A stretch of DNA of 12,115 nt, taken from DATARH01 sp036273175. GTDB lineage: Bacteria; Pseudomonadota; Alphaproteobacteria; ATCC43930; CGMCC-115725. The notes beneath the pieces were generated by a model that did not search any database, was not told the DNA's origin, and saw nothing but the letters and a program-made list of their open reading frames with translations. Position numbers and translations under genes: made by a program. The stretch lies in NCBI GenBank assembly GCA_036273175.1, contig DASUIE010000221.1:1-12115 (forward strand), in the 5' to 3' direction. Shown in pieces: positions 5,991 through 12,025 of the stretch (within the stretch, counting starts at the first letter, position 1; every line of letters starts with the position of its first letter).

Positions 5991-6881
5991 TCAGGCCGCC
6001 TCGTCCTGCTGCGCGACGGTCGGGGCGTCGCCGGCGAGGGTGGTGCGGCGCACGTCGCGCGGCTCATGCGCCGGAAACGGGCGGCCGCGATGCATCGTCT
6101 GGCGGTTGTCCCACATCACCAAATCGCCGACCGCCCATTTGTGGCTGTAGACGAACTCGCGCTGCGTCGCGTGCTCGATCAGGTCGCGCAGAAAGGCGCG
6201 GGCCTCGGGGATCGGCCAGCCGACGATCGCGCCGGCATGCGAAGCCAGGTACAGCGACTTGCGCCCGGTCACCGGATGCGTCCGCACCAGCACCTGCCGC
6301 ACCGGACGAAAGCGCTCGCGCTCGTCGTCGGTCAGGTCGAAAAACCCGATCTGCTGGCGCGAATAGATTTGGCTGTGCTCGCAGACGAGGCCTTCGCACT
6401 GAGCCTTGGTCTCGCCGTCGAGCGCGTCCCAGGCCGCGCGCATATCGGCGAACTCGGTGTTGCCGCCCTTCGACGGGATGCTGCGCGCGTGCAGGAGCGA
6501 ATACTTCGCCGGCACCGCCTTGAACGAGCTGTCGGAGTGCCACAGCCGGTTGCCGATCGAGAACAGACGGCGGCGGTCGTCGCGCGCCATCGGCCGGTTG
6601 TGCTGGTCGAGGTTGGATACATCGGCAAAGGTGGTCGGCAGCCGGTACTCGCTCTCCGCGCGCAGCCCGGTATTGAGCGCCAGCTCGATCTCGCCGAGGC
6701 TGCGGGTGAAGGCGAGCTGCCGATCGTCGTCGATGTCCTGGCCGTGGAACACCAGCACCGCGTGGCGGTCCATCCCGGCATGGATCGCCGCGACCTCGTC
6801 CGCGGTCAGCGCCCGGCGCATGTCGATCCCCTCGACCTCGCCGGCAAAGCACGGGCCGATCTGGCGGATCGTCACCGTCAT
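5991..6881 (-). CDS. TauD/TfdA-family Fe(II)/2-oxoglutarate dioxygenase, TfdA-like
   Basis: This 296-residue enzyme belongs to the TauD/TfdA family, which uses Fe(II), oxygen and 2-oxoglutarate to hydroxylate a carbon next to a heteroatom and release it. The iron triad is His115 and Asp117 in NRLWHSDSSF (111-120) and His264 in TMHRGRPF (262-269). Arg275 is the expected 2-oxoglutarate anchor. From memory, the TfdA 2,4-D dioxygenase uses His113, Asp115, His262 and Arg273; the spacing here is identical, shifted by two. This makes it more TfdA-like (aryloxyalkanoate type) than taurine-like, although many alphaproteobacteria carry TfdA homologues with other or unknown substrates. It is the last gene of the five-gene minus-strand operon. 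Its ATG lies one base after the SDR stop, and its own stop abuts that of the convergent PhyH gene. Confidence 0.92.
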   Translation of the reverse strand: MTVTIRQIGPCFAGEVEGIDMRRALTADEVAAIHAGMDRHAVLVFHGQDIDDDRQLAFTRSLGEIELALNTGLRAESEYRLPTTFADVSNLDQHNRPMARDDRRRLFSIGNRLWHSDSSFKAVPAKYSLLHARSIPSKGGNTEFADMRAAWDALDGETKAQCEGLVCEHSQIYSRQQIGFFDLTDDERERFRPVRQVLVRTHPVTGRKSLYLASHAGAIVGWPIPEARAFLRDLIEHATQREFVYSHKWAVGDLVMWDNRQTMHRGRPFPAHEPRDVRRTTLAGDAPTVAQQDEAA

Positions 6882-6882
6882 G

Positions 6883-7728
6883 TCAGTAGCTCGGCTTGTT
6901 CGGGTTCGGCGTCAGCTGGATTTCGTGGCTCCAGCACGTCTTGTCCTGCGTGTGCAGGTACCAGAACGCCTCGGCGATCTTGGTCGCGTTGATGATCTCG
7001 GCGCCGCGATTGGCGTTGCGCGGCAGCGCGCGCGTGCCCGGCGAGTCGATCGTGCCGTCGATGATGACATTGGCGACATGCACGCCGAGCTCGGAATATT
7101 CCTCGGTCAGCACCTGCGCCAGCGTGCGCATCATTACCCGCGGGTAGTAGAGCGACGACCCGGTGTAGCGCTTGCGGCCGCGCAGCGAGCTCGAATTGTT
7201 CGAGAAAAAGAACGAGCCCTCGCCCTTCTTGCGCATCGCTGGCAGCACCTCCTGCGCGACGAGGAACGGACCGCGGATGGCGACATGGATCGCGGTGTCG
7301 AGGATCGACACCGGCACGTATTCGAGCAGCTCTTTGTCGGGCCCCAGCTCGCGGCCGTCCGAATAGCCGGCGTTGTAGATCACCGCGTCGGGCTCGCCGG
7401 CCTCGGCGCGGATGGTCTTGAACGCGTTGGAGATCGAGTCCTGCGACGACAGGTCGAGCTCGACGATCATCCCCTCGTTGCCCTGGTCGCGGATCGCGCC
7501 CAAAAGGCCCGCCGCGTTGCTTTCGCTGCGGCTCGTCACCACGGTGAAGAAGCCTTCGCCGGCGAATTTCTGCGCGACCGCGCCGCCGACGCCCCATTGC
7601 ACGCCGACCGGCACGACGTTGGGATCGATATCGTGACCGTGCAGCATGTTGGTCATCTTGCCGTCGGCCTGCCACTTCGATGTCGCGCCGATGACGACCG
7701 CGACCTTCTTCCCCTTCGTGTTCTTCAT
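6883..7728 (-). CDS. Short-chain dehydrogenase/reductase-like protein with expanded glycine-rich loop
   Basis: This is a 281-residue Rossmann-fold protein of the SDR superfamily. It starts VAVVIGATS (9-17), but the glycine-rich turn is interrupted. Roughly 25 extra residues (17-41) precede the continuation GVQWGVGGAVAQKF (42-55), so GATS and GxGG are far apart. Later SDR marks are clear: an acidic LDL (91-93), YNAG (118-121) and a serine-rich FFFSNNSSS (173-181). The active-site segment reads SLYYPRVMMRTL (192-203). Where the canonical YxxxK is expected, lysine appears replaced by Arg197 and the tyrosine register is shifted (Tyr194/195). It may be a reductase with altered chemistry. The ATG at 7728 overlaps the upstream amidohydrolase stop (ATGA) and has a GGGAAG ribosome-binding site. 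A longer in-frame start exists but lies inside the amidohydrolase. The C-terminus (WSHEIQLTPNPNKPSY) resembles other members of this subgroup, from memory. Confidence 0.88.
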   Translation of the reverse strand: MKNTKGKKVAVVIGATSKWQADGKMTNMLHGHDIDPNVVPVGVQWGVGGAVAQKFAGEGFFTVVTSRSESNAAGLLGAIRDQGNEGMIVELDLSSQDSISNAFKTIRAEAGEPDAVIYNAGYSDGRELGPDKELLEYVPVSILDTAIHVAIRGPFLVAQEVLPAMRKKGEGSFFFSNNSSSLRGRKRYTGSSLYYPRVMMRTLAQVLTEEYSELGVHVANVIIDGTIDSPGTRALPRNANRGAEIINATKIAEAFWYLHTQDKTCWSHEIQLTPNPNKPSY

Positions 7729-8564
7729 CTCGCGCTTCCCTGTTTCCGGTCCCAGCCCCACCAGGCGCAGATCGCCTCGCCCATGACGAGCCGCTTGTCG
7801 GCCTTGGAGAGCCAGGGCAATTCCTCGGTGAACATCGTCACGCACTGTTTCCACGAGCACGGCATCTTGGTGATGTCGGTGCCCCAGAACACCCGGTGCG
7901 GCCCGAACGCGTCGAAAATCTGGCGCAGATAGCCCTGCATCTTCGGGTACGGGTAGGCCTCGGCCGAATACCCCGGTGCGCCCGTGGCCTTCACGGCGAC
8001 ATTCGGCAGCTTCGCCAGCGCCAGGAGGCGCGGGATGTGGGTCATCGCCGCCTCGTCCTTAAGCGTCGTCAGCCCGCCGCGCCCGCCGAGATGGTCGATC
8101 GTCAGCTTGAGCCCCGGATGCCGCTCGGCGATCTTGCCGAGCACTTCGAGAGAATCCGTCGCCAGCGTCGCGACTGGCACCCCGGCCTTTTCGGCCTCGG
8201 CAAACAGCCACTCGTACTCGCCGTCGGCGAGGCGCTGCTTCGCCGGGTCGTGCAGAAACCCGTAGCGCAGCCCGAGCATCCCCTTCTGCTGGCGCCAGCC
8301 GGCGATCCGCTCGCGCGAATCCGGCTTGTCGAGCGGCACCGCCCCCATGATCGCGAAACGGCCGGGATAATCCGCGACCGCCTTGAACGCCATCTCGGTC
8401 GAGCTCGGGTCCCAGCCCGGCGGATGGATCACCGCGGCGTCGACCCCGCCCGCATCCATCAGCGCGACCGCCTCCGCCGGGGTGAAATGCGTCACCTGGA
8501 TATGCGACTGGTTGCTCGGCAGCCCCTGGCCCCAGGTGTGGATTTGCGCGTCGACGATTCCCAT
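7725..8564 (-). CDS. TIM-barrel amidohydrolase (amidohydrolase_2 family), cytoplasmic
   Basis: This 279-residue protein belongs to the amidohydrolase_2 group, which includes 2-pyrone-4,6-dicarboxylate lactonase, fuconolactonase-like enzymes and ring-acid decarboxylases. The N-terminal strand is VDAQIHTW (4-11), where the usual HxH metal pair is QxH (Gln7, His9). Later active-site marks are TIDHLGG (155-161; His158) and FWGTDITK (226-233; Asp230). No signal peptide is seen, unlike the larger amidohydrolase at 3215-4711, so this one acts in the cytoplasm. The ATG at 8564 directly precedes the first barrel strand. GGAG 5 bp upstream, close to the end of the DUF6295-like gene, supports it. Its stop overlaps the SDR start by 4 bp. 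It is central in the operon and could open a lactone or decarboxylate an acid formed by the oxygenase. That role is inference. Confidence 0.9.
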   Translation of the reverse strand: MGIVDAQIHTWGQGLPSNQSHIQVTHFTPAEAVALMDAGGVDAAVIHPPGWDPSSTEMAFKAVADYPGRFAIMGAVPLDKPDSRERIAGWRQQKGMLGLRYGFLHDPAKQRLADGEYEWLFAEAEKAGVPVATLATDSLEVLGKIAERHPGLKLTIDHLGGRGGLTTLKDEAAMTHIPRLLALAKLPNVAVKATGAPGYSAEAYPYPKMQGYLRQIFDAFGPHRVFWGTDITKMPCSWKQCVTMFTEELPWLSKADKRLVMGEAICAWWGWDRKQGSAR

Positions 8565-8575
8565 CCGCTCCGCCC

Positions 8576-8851
8576 TTATCCGCGGTGACGCGCGCCTTCC
8601 TCGATCTCGGCTTCGGCGATCGCCTTCGCGAGGGCGGCGCTCAGCCGCTTCGCCGTTTCGAGCGTCAGCTCGACCGCGACCCGCGCGCCGGGCGGGAGCG
8701 CGGCGTTGACGAAGTCGATGGCGATCACCTCTTCCAGCAGGGCGTGGTGCGGGTGGTCGTACGACACCACGGCGTGTGTCAGATCGATCCACCCGTCACC
8801 CGTCTTGCCGGCGCCGCTCGCCTCGACGATCTCGACGATCGACGTGCACAT
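8576..8851 (-). CDS. DUF6295-like small protein of unknown function
   Basis: This is a 91-residue protein with no recognised catalytic domain. It begins MCTSIVEIVEASGAG and contains GDGWIDLTHA (18-27), then a histidine-rich YDHPHHA (31-37), IDF (45-47) and a C-terminal helical tail from about residue 64. From memory this matches the small DUF6295 family, including the conserved Cys2 and the DHP motif; I cannot check it here. Cys2 together with the five histidines between 26 and 90 suggests possible metal binding, which is speculative. The ATG at 8851 is chosen because upstream residues in this frame overlap the preceding gene and have poor composition. It lies 7 bp downstream of the dienelactone-hydrolase-like gene and 11 bp upstream of the amidohydrolase, so it is a full operon member. 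A chaperone, enzyme subunit or small isomerase would all fit. Confidence 0.78.
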   Translation of the reverse strand: MCTSIVEIVEASGAGKTGDGWIDLTHAVVSYDHPHHALLEEVIAIDFVNAALPPGARVAVELTLETAKRLSAALAKAIAEAEIEEGARHRG

Positions 8852-8858
8852 GCCAGCG

Positions 8859-9599
8859 TTACTTCGAGAGGTGCTTCCCGCAGAACGCCCATACCTTCTG
8901 CCAGCCGTCGAGCGCCTGCTCGATCCGGTAGGCCGGGCGGTCGTAATAGAAGAAGCCGTGGCCGGCCCCGTCATAGCGGTGGAACTCGTAGTTCTTGCCC
9001 GCCTTCTTCAGCTCGGCCTCGTGCTGGTCGACCTGCTCCGGCGTTGGCGCGCGGTCCTCGTTGCCGAACAGGCCGAGGAGCGGGCATGACAGCCCGGCGG
9101 TCAGGGTGTTCGGCGAGACCGGCTGCTTCTCGGTCAGCTCGTCCTGCACCACGCGGCCGCCCCACAGCTCGATCGCGCAGTCGATGCTCTTCTGCCGGCA
9201 GGCGAAGAGGAAGGTCTGGCGCCCGCCCGAGCAGGTGCCGAACAGCCCGACCTTGCCATTGTGCCACGGCTGGCGGCGCAGCCATTGAACCGCGGCCTCG
9301 GTGTCGCCGACCATCTGGTCGTCGGAAACGCCGCCGGCGGCGCGCGCCTTCGCGGCGACGTCGTCGGCCTTGCCCTCGCCGAACCGCTCGTAAAGGTTAT
9401 GGCTGATCGTCGCGTAGCCGTGATGGGCGAAGCGGCGGGTGCACTCGCGGTACCATTCGTCCCAGCCGGGCATATGGTGAATGAGGACCATGCCCGGGAA
9501 CGGGCCGGGGCCCGTCGGCCGCGCGGTATAGGCCGAGACCGGGTCGCCATTGTGGCCGACGATCCTGATGGTCTCCGCAATCATGCCTTCGTAGGCCAT
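8859..9599 (-). CDS. Dienelactone hydrolase family protein, first gene of the minus-strand operon
   Basis: This is a 246-residue alpha/beta-hydrolase of the dienelactone hydrolase (DLH) family. The nucleophile elbow is FGTCSGGR (120-127), with Cys123 as in genuine DLH rather than serine. The acid is Asp182 in GNEDR (179-183), and the histidine is His214 in GAGHGF (211-216). HHMPGWDEW (41-49) occupies the position of the loop that carries the DLH accessory glutamate. There is no signal peptide, so it is cytoplasmic. DLH enzymes hydrolyse lactones formed in aromatic-ring catabolism; many homologues act on other esters. The ATG at 9599 has an excellent ribosome-binding site (AGGGGAGG, ending 6 bp upstream). 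As the promoter-proximal gene it is followed closely by the DUF6295-like, amidohydrolase, SDR and TfdA-like genes. It is divergent from the crotonase gene with 81 bp between start codons. Confidence 0.9.
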   Translation of the reverse strand: MAYEGMIAETIRIVGHNGDPVSAYTARPTGPGPFPGMVLIHHMPGWDEWYRECTRRFAHHGYATISHNLYERFGEGKADDVAAKARAAGGVSDDQMVGDTEAAVQWLRRQPWHNGKVGLFGTCSGGRQTFLFACRQKSIDCAIELWGGRVVQDELTEKQPVSPNTLTAGLSCPLLGLFGNEDRAPTPEQVDQHEAELKKAGKNYEFHRYDGAGHGFFYYDRPAYRIEQALDGWQKVWAFCGKHLSK

Positions 9600-9680
9600 A
9601 CTTGCCTCCCCTAATTCGAGCTGAACCTGAGGCCATCATCTAGCCTTCGGCGAGCGAGGGCAACAAGAGGAGATCGTGCG
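9600..9680. promoter_or_regulatory. Divergent intergenic region between the two catabolic transcription units
   Basis: These 81 bp must hold the promoters of both the minus-strand operon and the plus-strand crotonase-uraD-hydrolase genes. Ribosome-binding sites are clear at both ends (AGGGGAGG on the minus strand near 9605-9612; GAGGAG at 9667-9672). I see no convincing -35/-10 pair and no strong palindrome, so the regulator cannot be guessed. Confidence 0.5.
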
Positions 9681-10529
9681 ATGGGACCGCGGCTGGTCGA
9701 CTACCTGCTTTACGAGCCCGAGGAGAGCGGCATCCTGTGGATCAAGTTCAACCGGCCCGACCGGATGAACGCCCTCGTCGGCACCTCCGAGGAAAACGGC
9801 ACCGTCGCCAAGGTCGGCGAGTACATGCGCGCCGGTGACGACGACCCGAATGTCCGTGTGATCGTGCTGACCGGGGTCGGGCGCGGCTTCTGCTCCGGCG
9901 CCAATCTCGGCTCGCGCGCCGGGGCCGATATCACCGGCGAGAATTTCCCCGGCAATCGCGGCGCGCATGAGGGGCCGGACGCCGCGCGCCAGCATTTCTT
10001 CCACGGCTTTACCGACCTGCACCGCGACATCTCGCTGATCCGCAAGCCGACGATCGCGATGGTCAACGGCCCGGCGGTCGGCTCGGGGATGGACATGGCG
10101 CTACACTGCGATATCCGCGTCGGCTGCGAGAAGACGCGGTTTATCGGCTACCACAATGCCGGGCAAATCATCGAGAACGGCGGGTCGTACTACCTGCCCA
10201 AGATGGTCGGGCTCGGCCGCGCGCTGGAGTTTGCCTATACCGGCCAGATGGATGCCGATACGGCCTATCGCTGGGGCGTGCTCAACCACCTCGTCGAGTC
10301 CGAAAAGCTCGAGGAGACGACGCGCGAGCTTTGCGCGCGGATGATGGCGATCCCGCCGCTGGTGCAGTGGGTCAGCAAGCGGATCATGCGTACCGCGCTC
10401 GACACGACGCTCGAAAACACGATGGTGCTGACCTCGAACGCCGGCGGCATTCTGCAGAACTCCGAGGACGCCAAGGAGGCGCGGCGCGCCTTCATGGAAA
10501 AGCGCAAGGGCCAGTTCCGGGGCGTGTGA
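9681..10529 (+). CDS. Crotonase/enoyl-CoA hydratase superfamily protein lacking canonical hydratase glutamates
   Basis: This 282-residue protein has the crotonase fold, which stabilises thioester enolates for hydration, isomerisation, dehalogenation or C-C cleavage of acyl-CoAs. The oxyanion-hole segments are RGFCSGANL (68-76) and NGPAVGSGMD (129-138). The usual catalytic glutamates are replaced: the GGGxEL glutamate corresponds to Asp138, and the second falls on Tyr157. An acid, Glu165, sits just before GGSYYLP (167-173), the position used by some isomerase-type and dehalogenase-type members. The loop at 77-104 is longer than in simple hydratases. A clear ribosome-binding site (GAGGAG, 9667-9672) supports the ATG at 9681. 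The next gene, uraD, starts inside its stop codon (TGATG). Its presence implies a CoA-ester step in the pathway, but no CoA ligase is in view. The exact reaction is unknown. Confidence 0.9.
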   Translation: MGPRLVDYLLYEPEESGILWIKFNRPDRMNALVGTSEENGTVAKVGEYMRAGDDDPNVRVIVLTGVGRGFCSGANLGSRAGADITGENFPGNRGAHEGPDAARQHFFHGFTDLHRDISLIRKPTIAMVNGPAVGSGMDMALHCDIRVGCEKTRFIGYHNAGQIIENGGSYYLPKMVGLGRALEFAYTGQMDADTAYRWGVLNHLVESEKLEETTRELCARMMAIPPLVQWVSKRIMRTALDTTLENTMVLTSNAGGILQNSEDAKEARRAFMEKRKGQFRGV

Positions 10530-11026
10530 TGGTGGCGCTGGCCGCGCTCAACGCAATGGGCCGGCGCGAATTCGTCGGGGCGCTCGGCGACATCTTCGAG
10601 CACGCGCCGTGGGTCGCCGAGGGCACGTACCCGGCCCGGCCCTTCGCCAGCATCGCCGCGCTCCACCGGGCGATGCTGGCAGTGCTCGATGGAGCAGGGC
10701 GCGAGCGGCTCCTCGCCTTTCTCAACGGCCATCCCGATCTGGGCGGCCGGGTCGCGACCGACGCCTCGGCGCGGGAGCAGGCGGGGGCCGGGCTCGGCGC
10801 GCTGTCGCCCGAGGAAGCGGCCCGCCTCGCCGAATGGAACCGGCTTTACCGCGCGCGCTTCGGCTTTCCGTTCATCCTCTGCGCCGCGCGCCACGACCGC
10901 GCCTCGATCCTCGCCGCCTTCGAGCGCCGCCTCGCCGGCGATCCGGCCGCCGAGTATGCGACCGCGCTCGCCGAGATCGCGGCGATCACCGCCTTGCGTC
11001 TCGCCGCGCGAGTCGAGGATCGCTAG
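10529..11026 (+). CDS. uraD: OHCU decarboxylase (2-oxo-4-hydroxy-4-carboxy-5-ureidoimidazoline decarboxylase)
   Basis: This 165-residue helical protein matches the OHCU decarboxylase family, which converts OHCU to S-allantoin, the last step of uric acid breakdown. The motifs are FVGALGDIFEHAPWVA (15-30), RPFAS (37-41), the catalytic NGHPDLGGR (66-74; His68), the EQAGAGL segment (83-89; Glu83) and RFGFPFI (110-116). Length and motif order are normal for the family. The ATG at 10529 overlaps the crotonase TGA as TGATG, so translation is probably coupled. The placement is odd. No uricase, hydroxyisourate hydrolase or allantoinase gene is within the window, and the neighbour is a CoA enzyme. Either the remaining ureide genes lie outside the window or this homologue decarboxylates a different substrate. 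Family assignment is firm; the physiological role here is uncertain. Confidence 0.9.
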   Translation: MVALAALNAMGRREFVGALGDIFEHAPWVAEGTYPARPFASIAALHRAMLAVLDGAGRERLLAFLNGHPDLGGRVATDASAREQAGAGLGALSPEEAARLAEWNRLYRARFGFPFILCAARHDRASILAAFERRLAGDPAAEYATALAEIAAITALRLAARVEDR

Positions 11027-11097
11027 CGCAAATGTGAACTCGCGCCCGGCGCAAAGGAGGGTAGAGAGGACCGACGTCACGCACCGGAGGACCGCCC
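11027..11097. other. Short gap with an orphan ribosome-binding-site-like sequence
   Basis: This gap of 71 bp separates uraD and the exported hydrolase. AAAGGAGGG (11053-11061) is a near-ideal Shine-Dalgarno sequence, but no start codon follows at a usable distance. The next start has its own GGAGGA about 8 bp upstream of the ATG. A small GC dyad (GCGCC-C-GGCGC, 11042-11052) precedes it. No gene is called. Confidence 0.4.
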
Positions 11098-11988
11098 ATG
11101 GAACGCAGGAAGGCATCGGAATTCCCGCAGGGTCTGCTGAACCTCTTCGACGGCTACGTGCATGGCCGGATGGACCGCCGCGCCTTTCTGCTGGGCGCGG
11201 AGAAATTCGCGGTCGGCGGGGTGACCGCGGCGGCGCTCTTCGAGATGCTGCGTCCGAACTACGCGTGGGCGATCCAGGTCCAGCCCGACGACAAGCGGAT
11301 CAAGTCCGAGACCGCGACCGTGCCGTCGCCGCAGGGCAATGGCAGCATCAAGGGCTACCTCGTCCGACCGGCGAGCGCGGAGAAGCTGCCGGCGGTGCTC
11401 GTCGTCCACGAGAACCGCGGCCTCAACCCCTATATCGAGGATGTGGCGCGGCGGCTCGCGGTGGCCGGCTACATCGCCTTCGCCGGCGACGGGCTGACCT
11501 CGCTCGGCGGCTATCCCGGCGACGACGAAAAGGCCGCCGTGCTCTTCGGCAAGCTCGACCGCGGCAAGATCACCGAGGATTTTGCCGCCGCGGCGACGTG
11601 GCTCAAGGCGCGGCCGGACGGGACCGGCAAGCTCGGCGCGGTCGGGTTCTGCTTTGGCGGCACCGTCGTCAACCAGCTTGCGGTGCGGATGGGTCCGGAC
11701 CTCGCCGCCGGGGTTCCGTTCTACGGTACCCAGCCGACCGCCGCCGACGCCGCCAAGATCAAGGCCCCGATCAACGCCCAATACGGCGAGCTCGACAAGC
11801 GCGTCACCGATGGCTGGCCGGCCTTCGACGCGGCGCTGACCGAGGCGAAGGTCGTGCACGAGGGCCATGTCTACAAGGGCGCCAACCACGGCTTCCACAA
11901 CGACACGACCCCGCGCTACGACGAAGCCGCGGCCAAGGAAGCCTGGCAGCGCACCCTCGACTGGTTCGACAAATACCTGAAGGCATAG
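11098..11988 (+). CDS. Tat-exported dienelactone hydrolase family protein
   Basis: This is a 296-residue alpha/beta-hydrolase of the DLH family with a twin-arginine signal, MDRRAFLLG (25-33). A hydrophobic stretch follows, with a likely cleavage after AWA (56-58), placing it in the periplasm. The catalytic triad is visible: Cys185 in VGFCFGG (182-188), Asp233 in GELDKR (230-235) and His264 in GANHGF (261-266). HENRGLN (104-110) carries the accessory glutamate typical of DLH. Tat-exported DLH homologues of this length, related to the E. coli YghX type, are common in proteobacteria, and their substrates are mostly unknown. GGAGGA just upstream supports the ATG at 11098. It lies 71 bp after uraD and is probably in the same transcription unit or has its own promoter. 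A hairpin repeat follows its stop and may end transcription. Confidence 0.9.
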   Translation: MERRKASEFPQGLLNLFDGYVHGRMDRRAFLLGAEKFAVGGVTAAALFEMLRPNYAWAIQVQPDDKRIKSETATVPSPQGNGSIKGYLVRPASAEKLPAVLVVHENRGLNPYIEDVARRLAVAGYIAFAGDGLTSLGGYPGDDEKAAVLFGKLDRGKITEDFAAAATWLKARPDGTGKLGAVGFCFGGTVVNQLAVRMGPDLAAGVPFYGTQPTAADAAKIKAPINAQYGELDKRVTDGWPAFDAALTEAKVVHEGHVYKGANHGFHNDTTPRYDEAAAKEAWQRTLDWFDKYLKA

Positions 11989-11991
11989 TCG

Positions 11992-12024
11992 CCCTCTCCC
12001 CGCTTGCGGGCTTGCGGGGAAGGG
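11992..12024. repeat. GC-rich hairpin repeat with an internal 8-bp duplication, possible terminator
   Basis: Six-base arms CCCCGC (11998-12003) and GCGGGG (12014-12019) flank a 10-base loop. CCCTCT and AAGGG extend the stem imperfectly outside. The 8-mer CTTGCGGG occurs twice in tandem (12003-12010 and 12011-12018). Removing one copy gives CCCCGCTTGCGGGG, which resembles the short dispersed palindromes common between genes in alphaproteobacteria (from memory). It starts 3 bp after the exported hydrolase stop and could act as a terminator, although no T-run follows. Confidence 0.55.
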
Positions 12025-12025
12025 T

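Noticed and set aside
6406..7932. 508-residue plus-strand frame across the TfdA-like and SDR genes
   Set aside because: It has no recognisable motif, spans three well-supported minus-strand genes, and has a serine/arginine-rich composition typical of a shadow frame.
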